Below are positions 38,901 through 53,900 of a DNA stretch of 64,000 nucleotides, in pieces. The notes under the pieces were generated by a model. The model did not search any database. It was not told the DNA's origin and saw only the letters and a program-made list of their open reading frames with translations. Within the stretch, counting starts at the first letter, position 1; every line of letters begins with the position of its first letter. The position numbers and the translations under genes are program-made. The DNA comes from Scortum barcoo (lineage: Eukaryota; Chordata; Actinopteri; Centrarchiformes; Terapontidae), in NCBI GenBank assembly GCA_023238725.1, contig CM041553.1, forward strand, positions 14,009,001 to 14,073,000, in the 5' to 3' direction.

Positions 38901-41900
38901 CAGTCTATCTTTATGAAATGCATTAAAAGGATCATTGCTCCCAAAACAAGATGGCTTGTTTTACATAGCAGAACAATGGCGTGATTATGATAACAGTTAT
39001 GTTCTGCCTAAATGACTAAATATATTCCAGTTTTATGTGGTTAAACACAGCTGCGCGCCAGACTCCCAAGCAGGAGCTGCTCCAGCCACAAGGGAAAGCA
39101 TGCTGCTGCTGTGGATGATGACATGCTGTATAATCAATGCTGTTACTAAGGCATCTCAATTCATTTTCATTTTTCACTGTAGATACCATACAAGGTGTTT
39201 TTTTCTTTCTTTTTTTGTCATTTGTTGGTTAATAATTAATCTTTACCTGCAGTATTGCTGTTTGGATAACAATAGGTCAACATTAAAATAAGGTTTTGGC
39301 CATGCAAATAGCATGGCTCTATACATGGTAATGTAAGTTAATCGAACTCTTTGGGCCAAATTGAAAAATCTCAACAACTATTAAATGGATGGATGAATTG
39401 CTGTCAAATTTTGCACAAACACTCACAATCACAATCACAATCAAAAAAGAGGATGAATCTTGTGAAATACCTCACTTATCTTAAGGTTTACAGTTGTGAC
39501 TGAGTTCATCTCAATAACAGAAGGATAGATTTTGTTTCAGACGTTCATGTTCCCCTCAGGATGAATTGGTGATACCTTTAATTTTAATCTCGCTGCATCA
39601 TGAAGACAAAGTGTCACTTCATCTGACCAGACACCTGCAAAACTAAGCGAAAAGTAATTACCAAATGTTTGCACGTTGACGCACCAAACTAAAATGATGA
39701 ACATGGCAAACAATAAACCTGTGAAAGATCAGTAAATAAGCATTGTCATTGTTAGGATGTTAGCATGCTGATGTTAGCATTTAGCTCAAAATACTCTTAT
39801 TAAAGACTCGTGGTCTTGATTTTAGGTAACAAGAAATTAATCACATATAAATATAAAACAATAAAAACACAATAAAAATTGTAGAATACTTAATCTGTAC
39901 TGATACTGAGTAAGAAGCAATCACAGAAATAGTGAATTCAGTTTTGAGTTTCTTAAGCTGGTTGTAACTTATAGTTCAGGTAATGGAAGAGGCTTTTTTT
40001 TTCTCTGCAGGCAGCACCATTCAAAAGCAGGTAGAGGCTGGTTTTACTGTGAAGTAGGTTTAGTGTTGCAATAATTTACACATCAACGATAACACGCATC
40101 CTCTTTTCTTATACATTTCCAGGGCTTGACTCAGGGTGTGATGGTCCTCAGGACCTCTCTGGAGAGTCAGGCACCTTCACCAGCAAGCATTATCCCAGTA
40201 GCTATGAAAACGGCCAGGGCTGCACCTGGCACATCACCGTGGACCCTGGCAAGGTGACATGAACGTGCATCACCACGCTCACAGACCTCAATCAGTGACC
40301 TCTGTAGAGTTATGCTCCCCTTTAAACTATGACAATAACAGTAAAACAGCAGTTATCCCAATAACCACTGCTGCCGTCCTAATCTTTAAAGGGAAGTCCA
40401 GAGAGAGACATGTGAGGTCTGATACATTTAATTCAAAGTGATGCATCTGCTGAGAATGAAGACTACAAGTAGTAAATTGGAAGAAATGTTGGGGTTTGGA
40501 GTAAACCAGATCTCTGTAGTCCACAACTCTGCTTTGAGGCTGCATCAGCCGCTGATAGCATAACATGCCTGAATCTCCAACCCAACTATCAGCAATCAAG
40601 TTGAATGATGGGTAATGTGGGCACCAGATTTTGACAAGAAAGAATAATATATATGATACCTCTGATTCTGCTGCGTAGATTTTGGTCAACTTTTTGTTTA
40701 ACTGTGCTGAGTCAAGCAATCTTGTAAATGAGTGCAATATTTAGTCGGTACTCTTTTAATAACTCCTGAAACCAGTTTCAACACATTTAACAGGACAATA
40801 CTGAGTAAAACAGTTCACTGAGGTCTTTATTTCAGATGGAGTCTTTAGCGTTCCTACCTGCTGTCTAATCAGCACAGTTTGTCAAGTCACTGTTGGGAAA
40901 ACTGTCTTATGTGAGGCCAAGCAGTGGAGGACAGCTGGGATGAATGCAGTGGCAGCATCGCGGACAGATGGCTGCCCTGTCCTCTTCATTCTCCTCAGCT
41001 CTCCTCCCCACACCCACAGGAGAAAACTAAATCCTTGATTCTTCGTTTGAGCATGGCTGCCTTCCTGATGCAGCCGCTGCTTTTCTCTTAGTCTCTGTCC
41101 TCCTTTTGCTATCTTTAAACGTACATGAAGTTACACACAGGGGCACACACTTGCATGTGCATGCGTACGTTTACTCAGTATGACATACTCTCACATATGT
41201 ACACATGCACACACTCATATTTCACACTGAGCCTCTTTCACCATCCCGGTCAGTGGCCCGTCTCTCTTGTCAGCTTGAATAAAGAAAGATGAAACACCTC
41301 TGCATATTTCTGTTATAGGTGATCCATCTGTGGTTTGAGGAGTTTGCTTTGGAGGACACTCAGCTCTGCACAGCAGACTTCATCACCCTGCGAGACTCTC
41401 TGGGAACCATTGGTAAAAATTTTGAATTAATTCCTACCTAAAAAAGGTTGAATTAATCTCGGATGGATGGATGGATGGATCCCTCAGCCTGCAGTGGCAG
41501 CTTTCATGTTTTGCCCATCCATCCATGGGCAGAGCTAGTGAGCCACACAGTCCAATGCACACTGCTCTACTTACAGTAACACACACTCCACCACACAGAG
41601 TTTAAAGCAGAATATGTGATTTCTTTTCATTTGGAACAATTTTGATCAACACATTTTTTGTTCTCTCTTAATCATTTAGAAGCCAATTAGCACACTGGGG
41701 TGCTGGACTGGGGCACAGTTTCAAATAGAAAGAGGGGAGCATTTGTAAAATGAGTAAAAATGGGTTAAGATGCCAGTTCAAAGCTGTGGTTCTTGGCAAG
41801 ACTGCAGTTTACTTTAATAATAGCTGCAATATCTATTAAATGTAATAAATAAATGCCAAATAAACAACAATAAATGTTGTGATATGAAATAATTTCAATA

Positions 41901-44900
41901 AATAGCTAAAAATTGTAACCTACATCCATGGAAGGATTATGAGACACAAGGCCTGCATGGGAGCAAGACACATTGTGTATCTCGTTGTGATTGTTGTCTG
42001 TCTCTTTATGGTCATTTGATTGACTTGCCATTGAGTAATGCTAACAGGTTCAGATACTAACAAGCCAACTACTTATCACTTTCTTACTCTGGCAGGGGGA
42101 CTAACAGAGCAAGAGCCATCAAGGGTGGTCAATCAGAGTCCAGGTGCTGCCTGTGCCACCCCTGCAGTCATCTGTCTCTGCCTCTGAAATTAACTACCTT
42201 ATGATATTCCTGCGATATTCTGTTTTGATAATTAACCCTTCTTATCACTGCAGAGGAATAAGTTATGTAGAACTGCAGTGTCTCATTCTACATAATTTGT
42301 GTGATATTTTGTAGGTAAATACTGTGGCTACACCAAACCAAGGCCACTGGTGTCACTTACAAATCACCTGACGGTTTACTTCGACACCAATGACAGAAAA
42401 ACAGACCAAGGATTCAAGGCTCATTACAAAGCTGTGTCCCCAGAGCTCGCGCCAGGTAAGATGATGAGTGGAAATCCATCTCCGCAAGAAAATTGTCTTG
42501 ACTCTGGCATGATGTTGGATGTCTGTCTTACAGTATGTGATTGACCTAGAAAGTAAATGTTATAGGAATGGGTGCTGGGTGAAGACAGGGGTGGGAGCAG
42601 GGGGATGGAAATGGGGTGGGTAGGTGGTGGTGGAGGGGTGTATTGCCGGTATCCTTGTATTGTCTGAGGCTGAAGTGCCCTCCCTCCATTCCTGTTGCCA
42701 GAAATAGCCGGTGCCGGTGGCTCTCTCCAAGGTGACCAGGGGGATCTGATGACCCCCGGCTCCCCAGAGCAGAACTACCCGAATGGAGCACTATACCAGG
42801 TACTGCCACATGCATGAACAGGGACACACAATAAAAGCTCAAATGTGACAGCTACATTTTCTTTACATTTGAGGAAGCACTGTTGACCTTTACCTGACGA
42901 TGTTAGGCTACAGTACCCAATACTGCACGGTGTGCAACAGACTGGAAATATAATAATACTAGCTAATAATACTAGCTATAATAATAATAGCTAAGCTAAT
43001 TGTATTTCTGTTTTTTTTTTTTTACGGTATGTGAAAACATTTCATATTGACTCTTCTTTGGATTAAAAAGATCAATTTGAGAGTGGTCACAGGTTGCAAT
43101 GTAGCATTTTTAATTTCTTATTTTAGGTTTTTCCATTAAGAGGAGTCTTTTTGCTAACATTTGGACTGTGGCTCTAATGAAGGATGTTGATGAGGTGGGT
43201 TTAAGTTAGCGCTGCACCTAACGATTACTTTTTTATCGATTAATCTAACGATTATTTTTTCGATTAGTCGACTAATCTATCAACTAATTTATCGACAAAC
43301 TGTAGGTCCTAATTCAAGTATTTTCTTCACTACTAAAAGTTTCAACAATACAGTGATCCCTCCTCGAAAGGTGAAAATCTGCTAAATAGAAATAAGTTTA
43401 TATGTTTTTTTTTATATATATATTTTAAGCCCTTGTAAACCCTCCCACACTCTTATAAACATGTCCCACACAGTTATACAGTATAAACCCTTTATATTCT
43501 CTTAGATATTCGGTAAGATTTGTTGAAATTGTGAATGTAAACACACTGTTTAGATACAAATATGCGTATCGTATATCATTGAGGAGTTTTATTTAATACT
43601 AATACAGTTTTAAACACATTGTAATAATACTTATTTTAACAAAAATAATTTTATATTTACTGCAATCTATAGTAATGCACTCTTTTTACTTACTTACCCT
43701 GTTATATTAGATATATTGTGATTATCTAATATAAAATGTGTGTACCGTAAAGTATACGTAATGTTTTGTTACTTAATGTTCGTTTTGGAGGCATAACGAG
43801 GAGCTTGACTATGCACAAAAAGCACAAAGATAAGCACAAAGCAGCACAAAAGTTAACACTTTACGACTCTGAATGAGCGAGACGAGATGCTGCTCTCCTT
43901 CGCTGAGCCAATCAGCGCTCAGGACACATAACCGCGCCAGCCTTAGTTTAAGTTTAAGGTCCTGTCACCTATTATGTAAATCTATGCCAATTAAATATCC
44001 TGATCACAAAAGAGGATCTGTTTAGAGAGAAAAGATGACTCACACAGGTTTTTTCTATCTTTTTCCGAGAGAACTGAGTTGTGGATTGTGCACATTAATT
44101 GCAGCTTGGAAGACATCCTGAATATTATTATATTATCATTGCTGTATTAGTATTGATTAGCATGTGGATCAAAACAAATCTAAAGATTTCAAATTGCCAC
44201 CTCAATGTAAATCCATTAGCTATGGATTTTAGTTGTCACGCTGACAGCACTTGTGGTCTTGATCGGTGATTAATGCGTCAGTTTTAATGTCAGGGATTGC
44301 ACGCTGGGTTTGGACGTGGAGTCATATGGTGTTATTTTGGCTGTCATCATGATTTCATCTTTCTGTGCTTTTAGCTTGACAGGTCACCACCTGTCCAAAC
44401 AAGAGCGGAGTCAGTAATAAAACTAGTTATGAATTGGAGTGTGTCAAAATGCAGCGAGAGAGGTTTGAAAATGATATGATACAGAGAGCAGTTTTCTACA
44501 TCAATGAGGCTTCATTAGACTGATTCCTCTGCTATAAACTAATGGTTTTGGTAGCTAATTGCACTCTATACAATAAAAGCATCATGATAACACCATCTAT
44601 TTTATTGTATATTCTATTGTATATTTGTATAAATATTTGTGTATCTCTTCTGGTTGTATATTTTCTTAGTTTAAGTTTAAGTTTAAAATGTATATTGTAA
44701 TTGTTCAACTCAAATTTAGGTCCATATTTATTAATCTATTAGTACTCTTGTACCAATATTTATTTCTATATTTTTAATCTTTCATCTATTTTCTTTGTTT
44801 GAGTGTTTCTATTCCTGATAATATAGGGAGCAAGAGATTTAAGAATTTCATTGAAAATGATTGCGTGATGTTATTGTTGTGCAATGACAATAAATTCTTG

Positions 44901-47900
44901 AATCTTGAATCTTTGTGTTCTTACAAATCAATTGTTCTCTAAAGAGAGGATTATTAGTGGAAATCTGTCTACACTGATGCATGTGATTGTTGTGTGTGTG
45001 TATGTGTGCATTTGTTCTACAGTGGAGAATCACGGTGCCTGAAGGCGAGAGGGTTCGTCTGACGTTTACTTCCTTTGACCTGGTCCCTGAGGTCTGTGGA
45101 GATTTTGTTCAGGTCTATGATGGCCACAACGTTGGCTCTTTGTCATTCAGTAAGTGTGCCATTGTGTTATATACATACATGTTTCCAGCATGCAGTGAGG
45201 AATACAGGGTTTACTTTAGAAAAAATAAATGTGCTTTGTATGTATGACAGGGCTTTTAAAACATGTTATAAATGAATATTTTTGTACATCAGCACAGATT
45301 ATGTCAAAGCTGGATGATGATTAGAAGGCAAAGGGATATGTTAGAATTTCAGAAAAGGCTTTGGGCTTTGTTCAACATTGCAGTATCAACTGTGTGTGTC
45401 CATGAATAAAAGATTAGCTCAATTAAAAGTTTGAGAAGTTGTACAATGAGCAGAGATTCTGGAGTCTATTTTGAACTTAATGAATGTTATTCTCTCTGCA
45501 CTGACTTCAGTGTTAAAGCAGCATTGAATAATTGCCAGTTGTCTAAACTGACTTATAACTTTCTAACATCGACTATAACCCATCAAAGGTAAATTCTGTG
45601 GGGGAACGATACCAAAGCCAGTGGAGTCCAGTGGCAACACAATGGTGGTCCGCTTCAAATCCGACAACAGTTTGACCTCTAAAGGATTCAGAGCGACTTA
45701 CACCAAGTCCAGCCTTCCACCTGTTGTTGTTCCCACCACAACAAAACCCACCCCCACAGTCACACCCAAGCCCACAACACAAGCCCCTCCACCCACCACA
45801 CCTACTGGTGAGCACTCTCTCCAAATCTACTTTTCTGTTTCACTTTCCCTCTTCCCTCTGCTCAATAAACTATTACATTATCTATGTGTTCACATGGTCT
45901 ACAAGGGTTGTTTCCTGGTCAATGAGAGCTTGTTGATACATAAATGCTAATTCTTGTTGTGCAGCTTTCACTGTACAAACACAGTGTTAATCAGGTGACA
46001 GCGACCAAACCCGATGCGAGTGCATAGGAGTGGGGAGATCCCCCTTGAGGTTTATCTATTCACCGCTGTATTAAAGCTATTGGTGGACCAGTTCTCTCCA
46101 GTGGCCAATTAAGATACTACGTAATGAACCTGTTCACGGGATCGTTTAAAGCAAGCTTGTCGTCATCAATTGAATATAAAGACTGGAGAATAAACTCTAT
46201 TAAACTGATCTCCTGTTGCACAGAAAACCCAGGTGTCTTTATTCTAAAGGCAATTTACATAATGAGGTGTGAATATGATCAAATCTTGTTTATAACATTG
46301 TTTTCTATACTGTTATTGGGCAGGAGGTGATGGTCCAGTAATCCTTAATGGTCGTAAAGGAGTGATCCAGTCAGTGGGTTTCCCAAATCCATATCCTGCT
46401 CATCTCAATAGCACTTGGAAGATCTCTGTGCCCAAAGGATTCCTGGTTAAGCTGCAGATCACTGACATGGCCATTACAGGAGAGACTGGACAATGCAAGG
46501 AGGATAAACTGATCATCTCAGATAATTACAGCACACTAGGTAATGTTTTACTCCTTTATATTAACAATCCTATTTTTTTCATATTATTCTTTATTTTTAT
46601 ACACAAACTTCGATATTCAGCATATTTGTCTACCTTTAACTCACTGTTTTGAGCCACAAACGCATCTTTGATCATCTTAGGGAATTTTTCCTGTTCCTGT
46701 ATCCTGTAAGATTATAAACTCCCCTTCTTTTTGCATTTCACATTTGGGTTTTCAGGAGCCAGCACTAACACAGCAAGCAAGCAGTTAATATGTGTCTGCT
46801 TAGAGTATAACAAGTCTTTAAATGTGAAGACTGCTAGAGTAACAGCTTTATTATCGCAATATACCTCAATATCTGTCTCTTGCTGTAAAACTGTTGATTA
46901 GGATGTTCTTTGCAAAGAGCCAAGCAAACTATAAATTACCTCTCCTTGTCATTCACTTCAGTGGCTGCAGTGAGGCTGATACAGCTTTATCTTTTGCTGA
47001 GTTCTCAAGGACTGAAGAGTTGAGGTACACATGCTCTCTGTGAAAAAACACAGACAGGTGACGAGAGTGTTAGTGGTGCGTAGCCTACTGTTATTTCAGG
47101 GAGGTGTGTTGTGTTTGAACATGAAATGCAGAGAGCAACAAAAAGCAGGAATTGAGCCGAGGCAGCTAAAGGTTTGAGTTGGAAAAGTCTGAAAACTCAT
47201 TAGCGTTTTTTTCTGTAACTGTAACTGCAACTTATGGTTACAGTAGCTGTTCTTTAGCAAAAATGTCATAGCCTTGCTTTAAGCTACAGCTAATAAATGA
47301 CTCCCTGTAGCTGGAAAGTGCTGTCTTGCTAGTGTTGTAGATCCCACTGAGAATCAACTCATGAATCTGCAGTTTTTTACTCTTTTAAAAGAATTCAGCA
47401 GATTGTTTTTGTTTACTGGTCGAGTTGACCATTTAGCAGTCTAGAGAGACTGAGAGATACTTTCTTAGTATCTCCTGAGGGTTAAAAGACGAAATTATAG
47501 GACTGAGATTTGTTAGCTGGTGAGAAGGTCTCTAGCAGGATGCTGAATTTACTTTGTTGTCTGTTGTTAATGTTAGAATTTGAAGCCAACAATATATTAG
47601 GTCCATGTGTTTTTGTCTTTCTGCATGCCTTGTCTTCAAAAATTGCTTTAAGCAACTTCAGAGCTAAAAGTAACAGTGATGTACTGTAACGTGTAAGTGG
47701 AGTATGGCTGGGCTATATATAAATATTGTTTACTGGCTTGTGGGATTGTATCGTAATGATATAATATATGATATAATTTTACAAAGCGCTGCCGTTATAT
47801 AAACTATAGAATAATGAACTATTCTAAGCAATTGACACATGAGGTCATGTTCAACGTGATGCTTTTTAGTTTAGTTATTACATTATTAGTTATTGCTTAC

Positions 47901-50900
47901 ATTTGCTTTACAATTTTGTCATTTAAAACTGTGGTGCTATTTGCACCATAACAACGATAATTAAACTATGTCAAAATATATTAAAATTTGTGCCAATGTA
48001 TACAAACTAATAATATTTGACAGACTGATAAATGGCCATATGAATGAATTACTGTTTATTTATTTATTTAATCTCCATGAATCACACATGGGATGCTACT
48101 GATTGCTCAGAAGTTGATTTATCGGCACAAATAAGCAACATCTTGCATTATATGTCTGCCAGTAATATTGATAAGCTATCTTGCTTAAACTCGGCCAATA
48201 GACTTTAGATAGGAGTTAAGAGACTAGTTAATGAGTTAACGAGTTAATTTATCACTTGATTTTGTGCTGAGTAGTTGATGAAGTCACACTCACAGACAGT
48301 AAAGTCACCTTTATCTGTGAGTGTTCCAGCATCCTCATCCATCAACCACACCTGACACACTCGCGCTTATTTACACCCAACACAGTATTTACCGCTCTTC
48401 CCTTATCTGTTTAGCTGCATTCTTTGACAACCCCAACCCCCATCATGGGCTGTACTCGGTCCATTTACCGCCTTACATTTACCTCTGTCCTTCCTCTCCT
48501 TCATCCTCAGGCACACACTGTGGCTACATCCTTCCCCCAGTGGTAGTCAGTGCCAGTGACACAATATCTGTCACCTTCCAGTCCGACAGTCGCCTCACAG
48601 ACCGAGGTTTCTCTGCCAGGTGGGAGGCTGTTTATCCTGAGGATATCGCAGGTACCGAGACACACAGGAGCACACTCACACCTGAGGTACACATTGCTGA
48701 AGCAGCTCAACACCTCATTAAGTCTGACTATAAAACATCTCACTCTTCTGTCACATACTTGCAGTCATCGCGGTGCCAAAGCTCAGAGTACAGTACAAAG
48801 CATAAAAAAGCAAGATAAAACTCCTCTATCTGTTTCTTAAGATTATCAGGCACTAAAACGATGTGACACTCCACGTGCGGTGGTGGAAAAAGTACTTTAC
48901 TTAAATAAAACCAATGATAAAATGTAGAAATACTCATTTAGTAGTAAAGGTTGTTGAAGGTTTTACCAACATAATTGTACATATTATTTATAAGCATTTG
49001 CATATCAAAAGTACTAATTATGAATGCAGAATGAGGATGAAGAATGGAGCTTGTATTTTAATGCATGCTACATGTGTTATTGTGTAAGCTGCACTTTGTG
49101 GATCAAGGTTCAGTTGATTTTCAATGCAGTTGGATAGTCTAATGTATAACAACATCAGTCATATTACATATATTACCAGTGCAGAAGTTTCTTGCAGAAA
49201 TTAAATGTAGAGATGATAGCTTTCATGATATGTAGAGGAGTACAAAGTTCAATATTTCCCACTGAAATCTAACTAAAATAAATGAAAAATTGAATGCAAC
49301 AACTAAATTAGTAAAAATATAGCAAATGGTTGATAAATATAGACAAAGCTCTTACTTATGTTTATACCTTTGTCATGATGGAATTACTCATGACTTAAGT
49401 TATATTAATTTACGGTCACACATGTCATAGAGTTTCTCCATCACTCTCTCTTCTTGTTTCAGAAATCCAGGGCTGTGGCGCTTCTTCCAAAGAGGATGAG
49501 GGGGTCATTAAGTCCCAGAACTGGCCTATGAACTACAGGGCCAACGCTGAGTGCATGTGGAACATTGCTGTGCCTTTGGGGAAAAAAATCACATTGACGT
49601 TCACCCACTTTGACCTAGAAGCCAAAGATTTCATAATGTCCAAATGCTACGATAACATAATGGTGTACGACATCAACGGTTTGACTAATGTGCAGATGCA
49701 GAAGTACGGTAAGTTTGTCTCTGGACTTACTATATGACCGACTGATCCCCAAAAAACATTTGTATTTTTCATGATAGTCAAAAATTGAAATCAAAAGCAA
49801 GTCCCAGACCCCATTTTAATCCTAATTAATAAAACTCACTAATTATTTTTTGAATACATTTCAGGTCCATTTTGTGGGACTACAATGCCTCCTACCATCC
49901 AGACAAAAGGCAACAGGTTGGTGATCCGTTTCCATTCAGACTTGTTCACTGAGGGCAAAGGTTTCAGGGCATACTGGACAACAAACCCCAGTTTACCCGC
50001 TCCCACTGAGCCGCCTGTTCAGCCCAACCCCTGGGACGACATCACCATAGGTGAGTATCTATTTGAGCTTGATACAGTTATCTAACATATGCATTATACT
50101 GCAATGTTAATAGTAAATTTAAAGCACATTGATCAGTGTTTATCTTATAATAAATTGGTTAATGTGTAATGAGACAGGGGGTTACTATTAGAGATCTGCC
50201 ACATTTTCAAACACAGCTGTTTTCAGTTTTGATAAATCAATGGTACATGCACCAAAAAAACAAAAAACAAAACAGCTGTGGACCCATATTTTTTCGATAA
50301 CAGAATTTAAAGGATAGTGGCTTTTGAACAGATGCATAATTTCAAATGAAAGCTAATGTTTGTCATACCAACTGCATAAGTGAGTAGGCAGTTGTTCACC
50401 TGCACATTTGCAAAAACAACGTCATAAGACAATAATATAAACCAGATGTTGTTACATTGCCTACAGGTGGCCAAAACAATCAATTAATGCAGCTTAACAT
50501 TAAGTACTGAAGAAATTAGTCGATTTTTAGAATGAATTCAGTACAATTATAAGGTGACAATACAACGAAAACAATGTTAATTCCAGCTTCTAAAATCTGA
50601 GGATTTGCTACTGTCTTTGTTATATAATCAAGGTAATTGTAATACTTTTGACATTTTTTGGACATTTTAACAAATTGGACATTTTATGGGAACTTCCATT
50701 TTATAAATTGAAAACAGTCAGCAGATATGATATATAGGATTTTTTTTATTTTGATGTAGCCTTACATTTTAAATCCTCGGTTTCTTGAACTTTCCCACTT
50801 CTCCAGCTACATTAAACACATACATAGGTTGGCAAAGCAGTATTTTCCTATCACCAGTCACAATGACCGACATTTAGTGTCAAACAGCTCCTCAGAAGCA

Positions 50901-53900
50901 GCAGAGGCCTGCCGCATATTCATCTGATTCATGCTCCCTCCCATCCTCACCCCGTGTTCACACTCACCCCCTCCCATCCCCTCCTCGCTGTGCCCAGATG
51001 TGCAGTAAAACAAGGTGATATGATGTGCTGAGAACACAATGTGAAGTGGCCTACTGCTTCACTTTGCTTCCTCGCCGGCTGTCACCCGATCCTCATTCTT
51101 CACCCAGCGATGAGCCCCAGGTGGCCCAGGCCCCTGCCAAGCCAATTGCTGAAATAGAGTTTTATGGATGGACTCTGCTGCCTCTGGGTTTTTTTACACC
51201 CATGCTCTGACCAGAGGTGTCCTATGTGTTGGGCCAAGGAAGAAAAGACAGAGTGAGAGATGAAGGCCGAAAAATGCGGGATAAGAGTGACTGGGGCAAT
51301 TTAATGTCAACTCCTCAGATGACCAAAAGAAATTTATATCTTTATGCGTAGTGGTGTTGTGATGTCAAGGAGTCTGGCCTAGGAATGGTGATTTGTTTTA
51401 GGCCCAGTCCAAGACTCATTATTTGTCTACACCAGGGGTATGGTATTGTGTTTGCATACACTGATACACTGAATACATCACTGCAGACTAGGAGAATAGT
51501 GAAAGCCAAAAAACAAAAGGGACATAGTCCAGTGTAGACATCAGTGCCAACCCGTTGTGATTAGAAAATGATTTAAAAAATATGAATGCGGGCATCAGAG
51601 CCAGTGATTGTAAGCCACATCCAAGGCTTATCTGTTAGCTGCAGATATGTACTGTATATTCAGGCTTTGTTTATACACAAACAAAGTCATACATGGACAG
51701 ACGACCAGACACAGAATAGATTACGATGGTTTTCTTTTCATTTTGTAGACTGGCCCGAAACATGTGGGAAACCAGTCATTCCTCCCGTTGTTATGTCACG
51801 CATTGTGAACGGAGAGCCAGCCAAGCCACACTCCTGGCCCTGGCAAGTGTCCATGCAGGTGAGAAACTCCACTAACAAATGTAGAAAATTCACACAAAGA
51901 CACTAGTTACAGCAGAATTTGCAAATGATCAGTGATTTCAAAATGACAAATTCAGACACCATAGTAATTGTTTATTCATTATGTGATATCCAAGAGCAAT
52001 TTGTTCCATCCTTTTCAGTCTTTTCTATAACCCACATTAATTTATTGACTTAATGCACTGATAGAAAAAATGTCGTCTTGGGATCTTTAATGATCAGTAA
52101 GAAAATATGTGTAATAACTTCTTGTCTTGTTTGTGTGTGTCTGTTTTTGTCTCAGGTCTGGCCGGACAGTCGTCCAGAACCCATTTTCTTGCACACCTGT
52201 GGTGGTACTCTCATTCATAAGAACTGGGTACTTACAGCAGCCCACTGCTTCATCCGGTAAATGTGTTCTCTCATCACGTCCACATACAGCGCATGTACAA
52301 TATTTTATTTCTTTTTTAAAAACAAGAGCTATGTACAGTAGTTTAGGTTTTTAAAGCCACTTTTTTCCTGAAAAGTTTTCTCAAACTTCCTGGAAGCCCA
52401 TTTGTGTAATCTCAGAGGGCAGTCATTGGTGTCTACGCTTTTACCTCAGGCTTATTACAGTGCAAGAGCAGTGCCTTGTTAGAGATGCCTCAACGCCTTG
52501 GTTAATGGTCTACAGTGCCCTTTAGAGAGAGATGCTGGTGCAGTGAGGAGTCTGTGTCGTTGTAAGGATGTATACAAGGTTGTGTGCCACATAGGCGTGG
52601 TGCAGATCACCCACAGTGCAAAGCGATAATGCTCCAATATCCTGTCAGCTCACACGGTGCAGTGACCGTGATATGTATCTCAGCCTCTAAACCACAGGTT
52701 TACTCTAAACTGTGACGTATTGTTATTGATAAATCTGCTGATTTTCCTACCCAGATACGCTGATGAGCTGCCGCGCTGGCGCATGTGCCTTGGCAAACAC
52801 AACCTGACCTACACAGAGCCAAGTGAACAATGCTTCAGTGTGTCTGGTATCTATCGCCATGAGGGCTTCAAGTATCCCACAGTGCCAACTGTCGAGTTTG
52901 ACATTGCATTGGTCAGGCTGGACGGGGACGTGGTAGCCAGTGACGAGATCTCGTATGCCTGCCTTCCCTCCAAGGAGGAAGTCCTACCTGGGGGCAAGAA
53001 GTGCTACGCCACTGGCTGGGGAGATGAGACCGGTGCGGTTGACATTTGCATGTTTATACTCATACATTACTCTATAGTCTCACCGTTTTAACTGCTTTGA
53101 ATTTATTATTCTTTTAAAATAATACAATAGTGAACCACCTCAGCAGACACTCACCCCTCATAAATTATACGTCATTGTTGCATAGTTTGCACGCTCCCTC
53201 TGCTGGACTTAATGTGCAAATGACTTCTCTGTTTAAGCTCCTCAGTGTGTCAAGTTGGAAGGTTTTTTTTTTTTTGTAACAGTCCAAATTGTTTTGTGTG
53301 ACTATCAGGAGATTCGCTGAATGCTAAAGTTGCAGAGGCCCTTAACCAGGTTGCCCTGCCTGTTGTGCCCTTTGACACCTGCAAGAGGATGGATTACTGG
53401 TGGTTCCAGGTCAAGACCTCCATGATCTGCTGTGGTTACACCCTGCCTGATGAGCTCAAATCTGTCTGTCAGGTACTAGAAGAATAATAGATTACTCATC
53501 AAGTTTACAGAGGTGGCATTTAACAACATGTTTTTTTTTTTTTTGTTGATTGATGACACTTACAGGGAGATTCAGGCGGTCCTCTGGTGTGTCAGGACAC
53601 CCCCACTGGTCCTTGGGAAGTTCATGGTATAACCAGCTTCGGCCCCATTGGATGCATTATGAATAAGAAGCCCTCCGTTTTCACTCGCTCATCCGCCTAC
53701 CTCCCCTGGATTGAAAACGTCATCCGTAGAGACATCTACAATGAGCACAGTATGAAGCCAGCTGGTTTAAACCGACCCACTTTTCTCAAAAACTAAATAT
53801 GGTGCAAAGAATTTATTGGCACTTTTTACCTTCTGTCCTCCCTGTGTAGCATCTGGCTGTGGAGGGGCAAAGGACTTGACTGGCACAGGAGGCACTCTGT

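Noticed and set aside
40013..40032. A small exon between exons 1 and 2 of the CUB-protease gene
   Set aside because: It has AG and GT borders, but its 20-base length breaks the phase needed to join exon 2.
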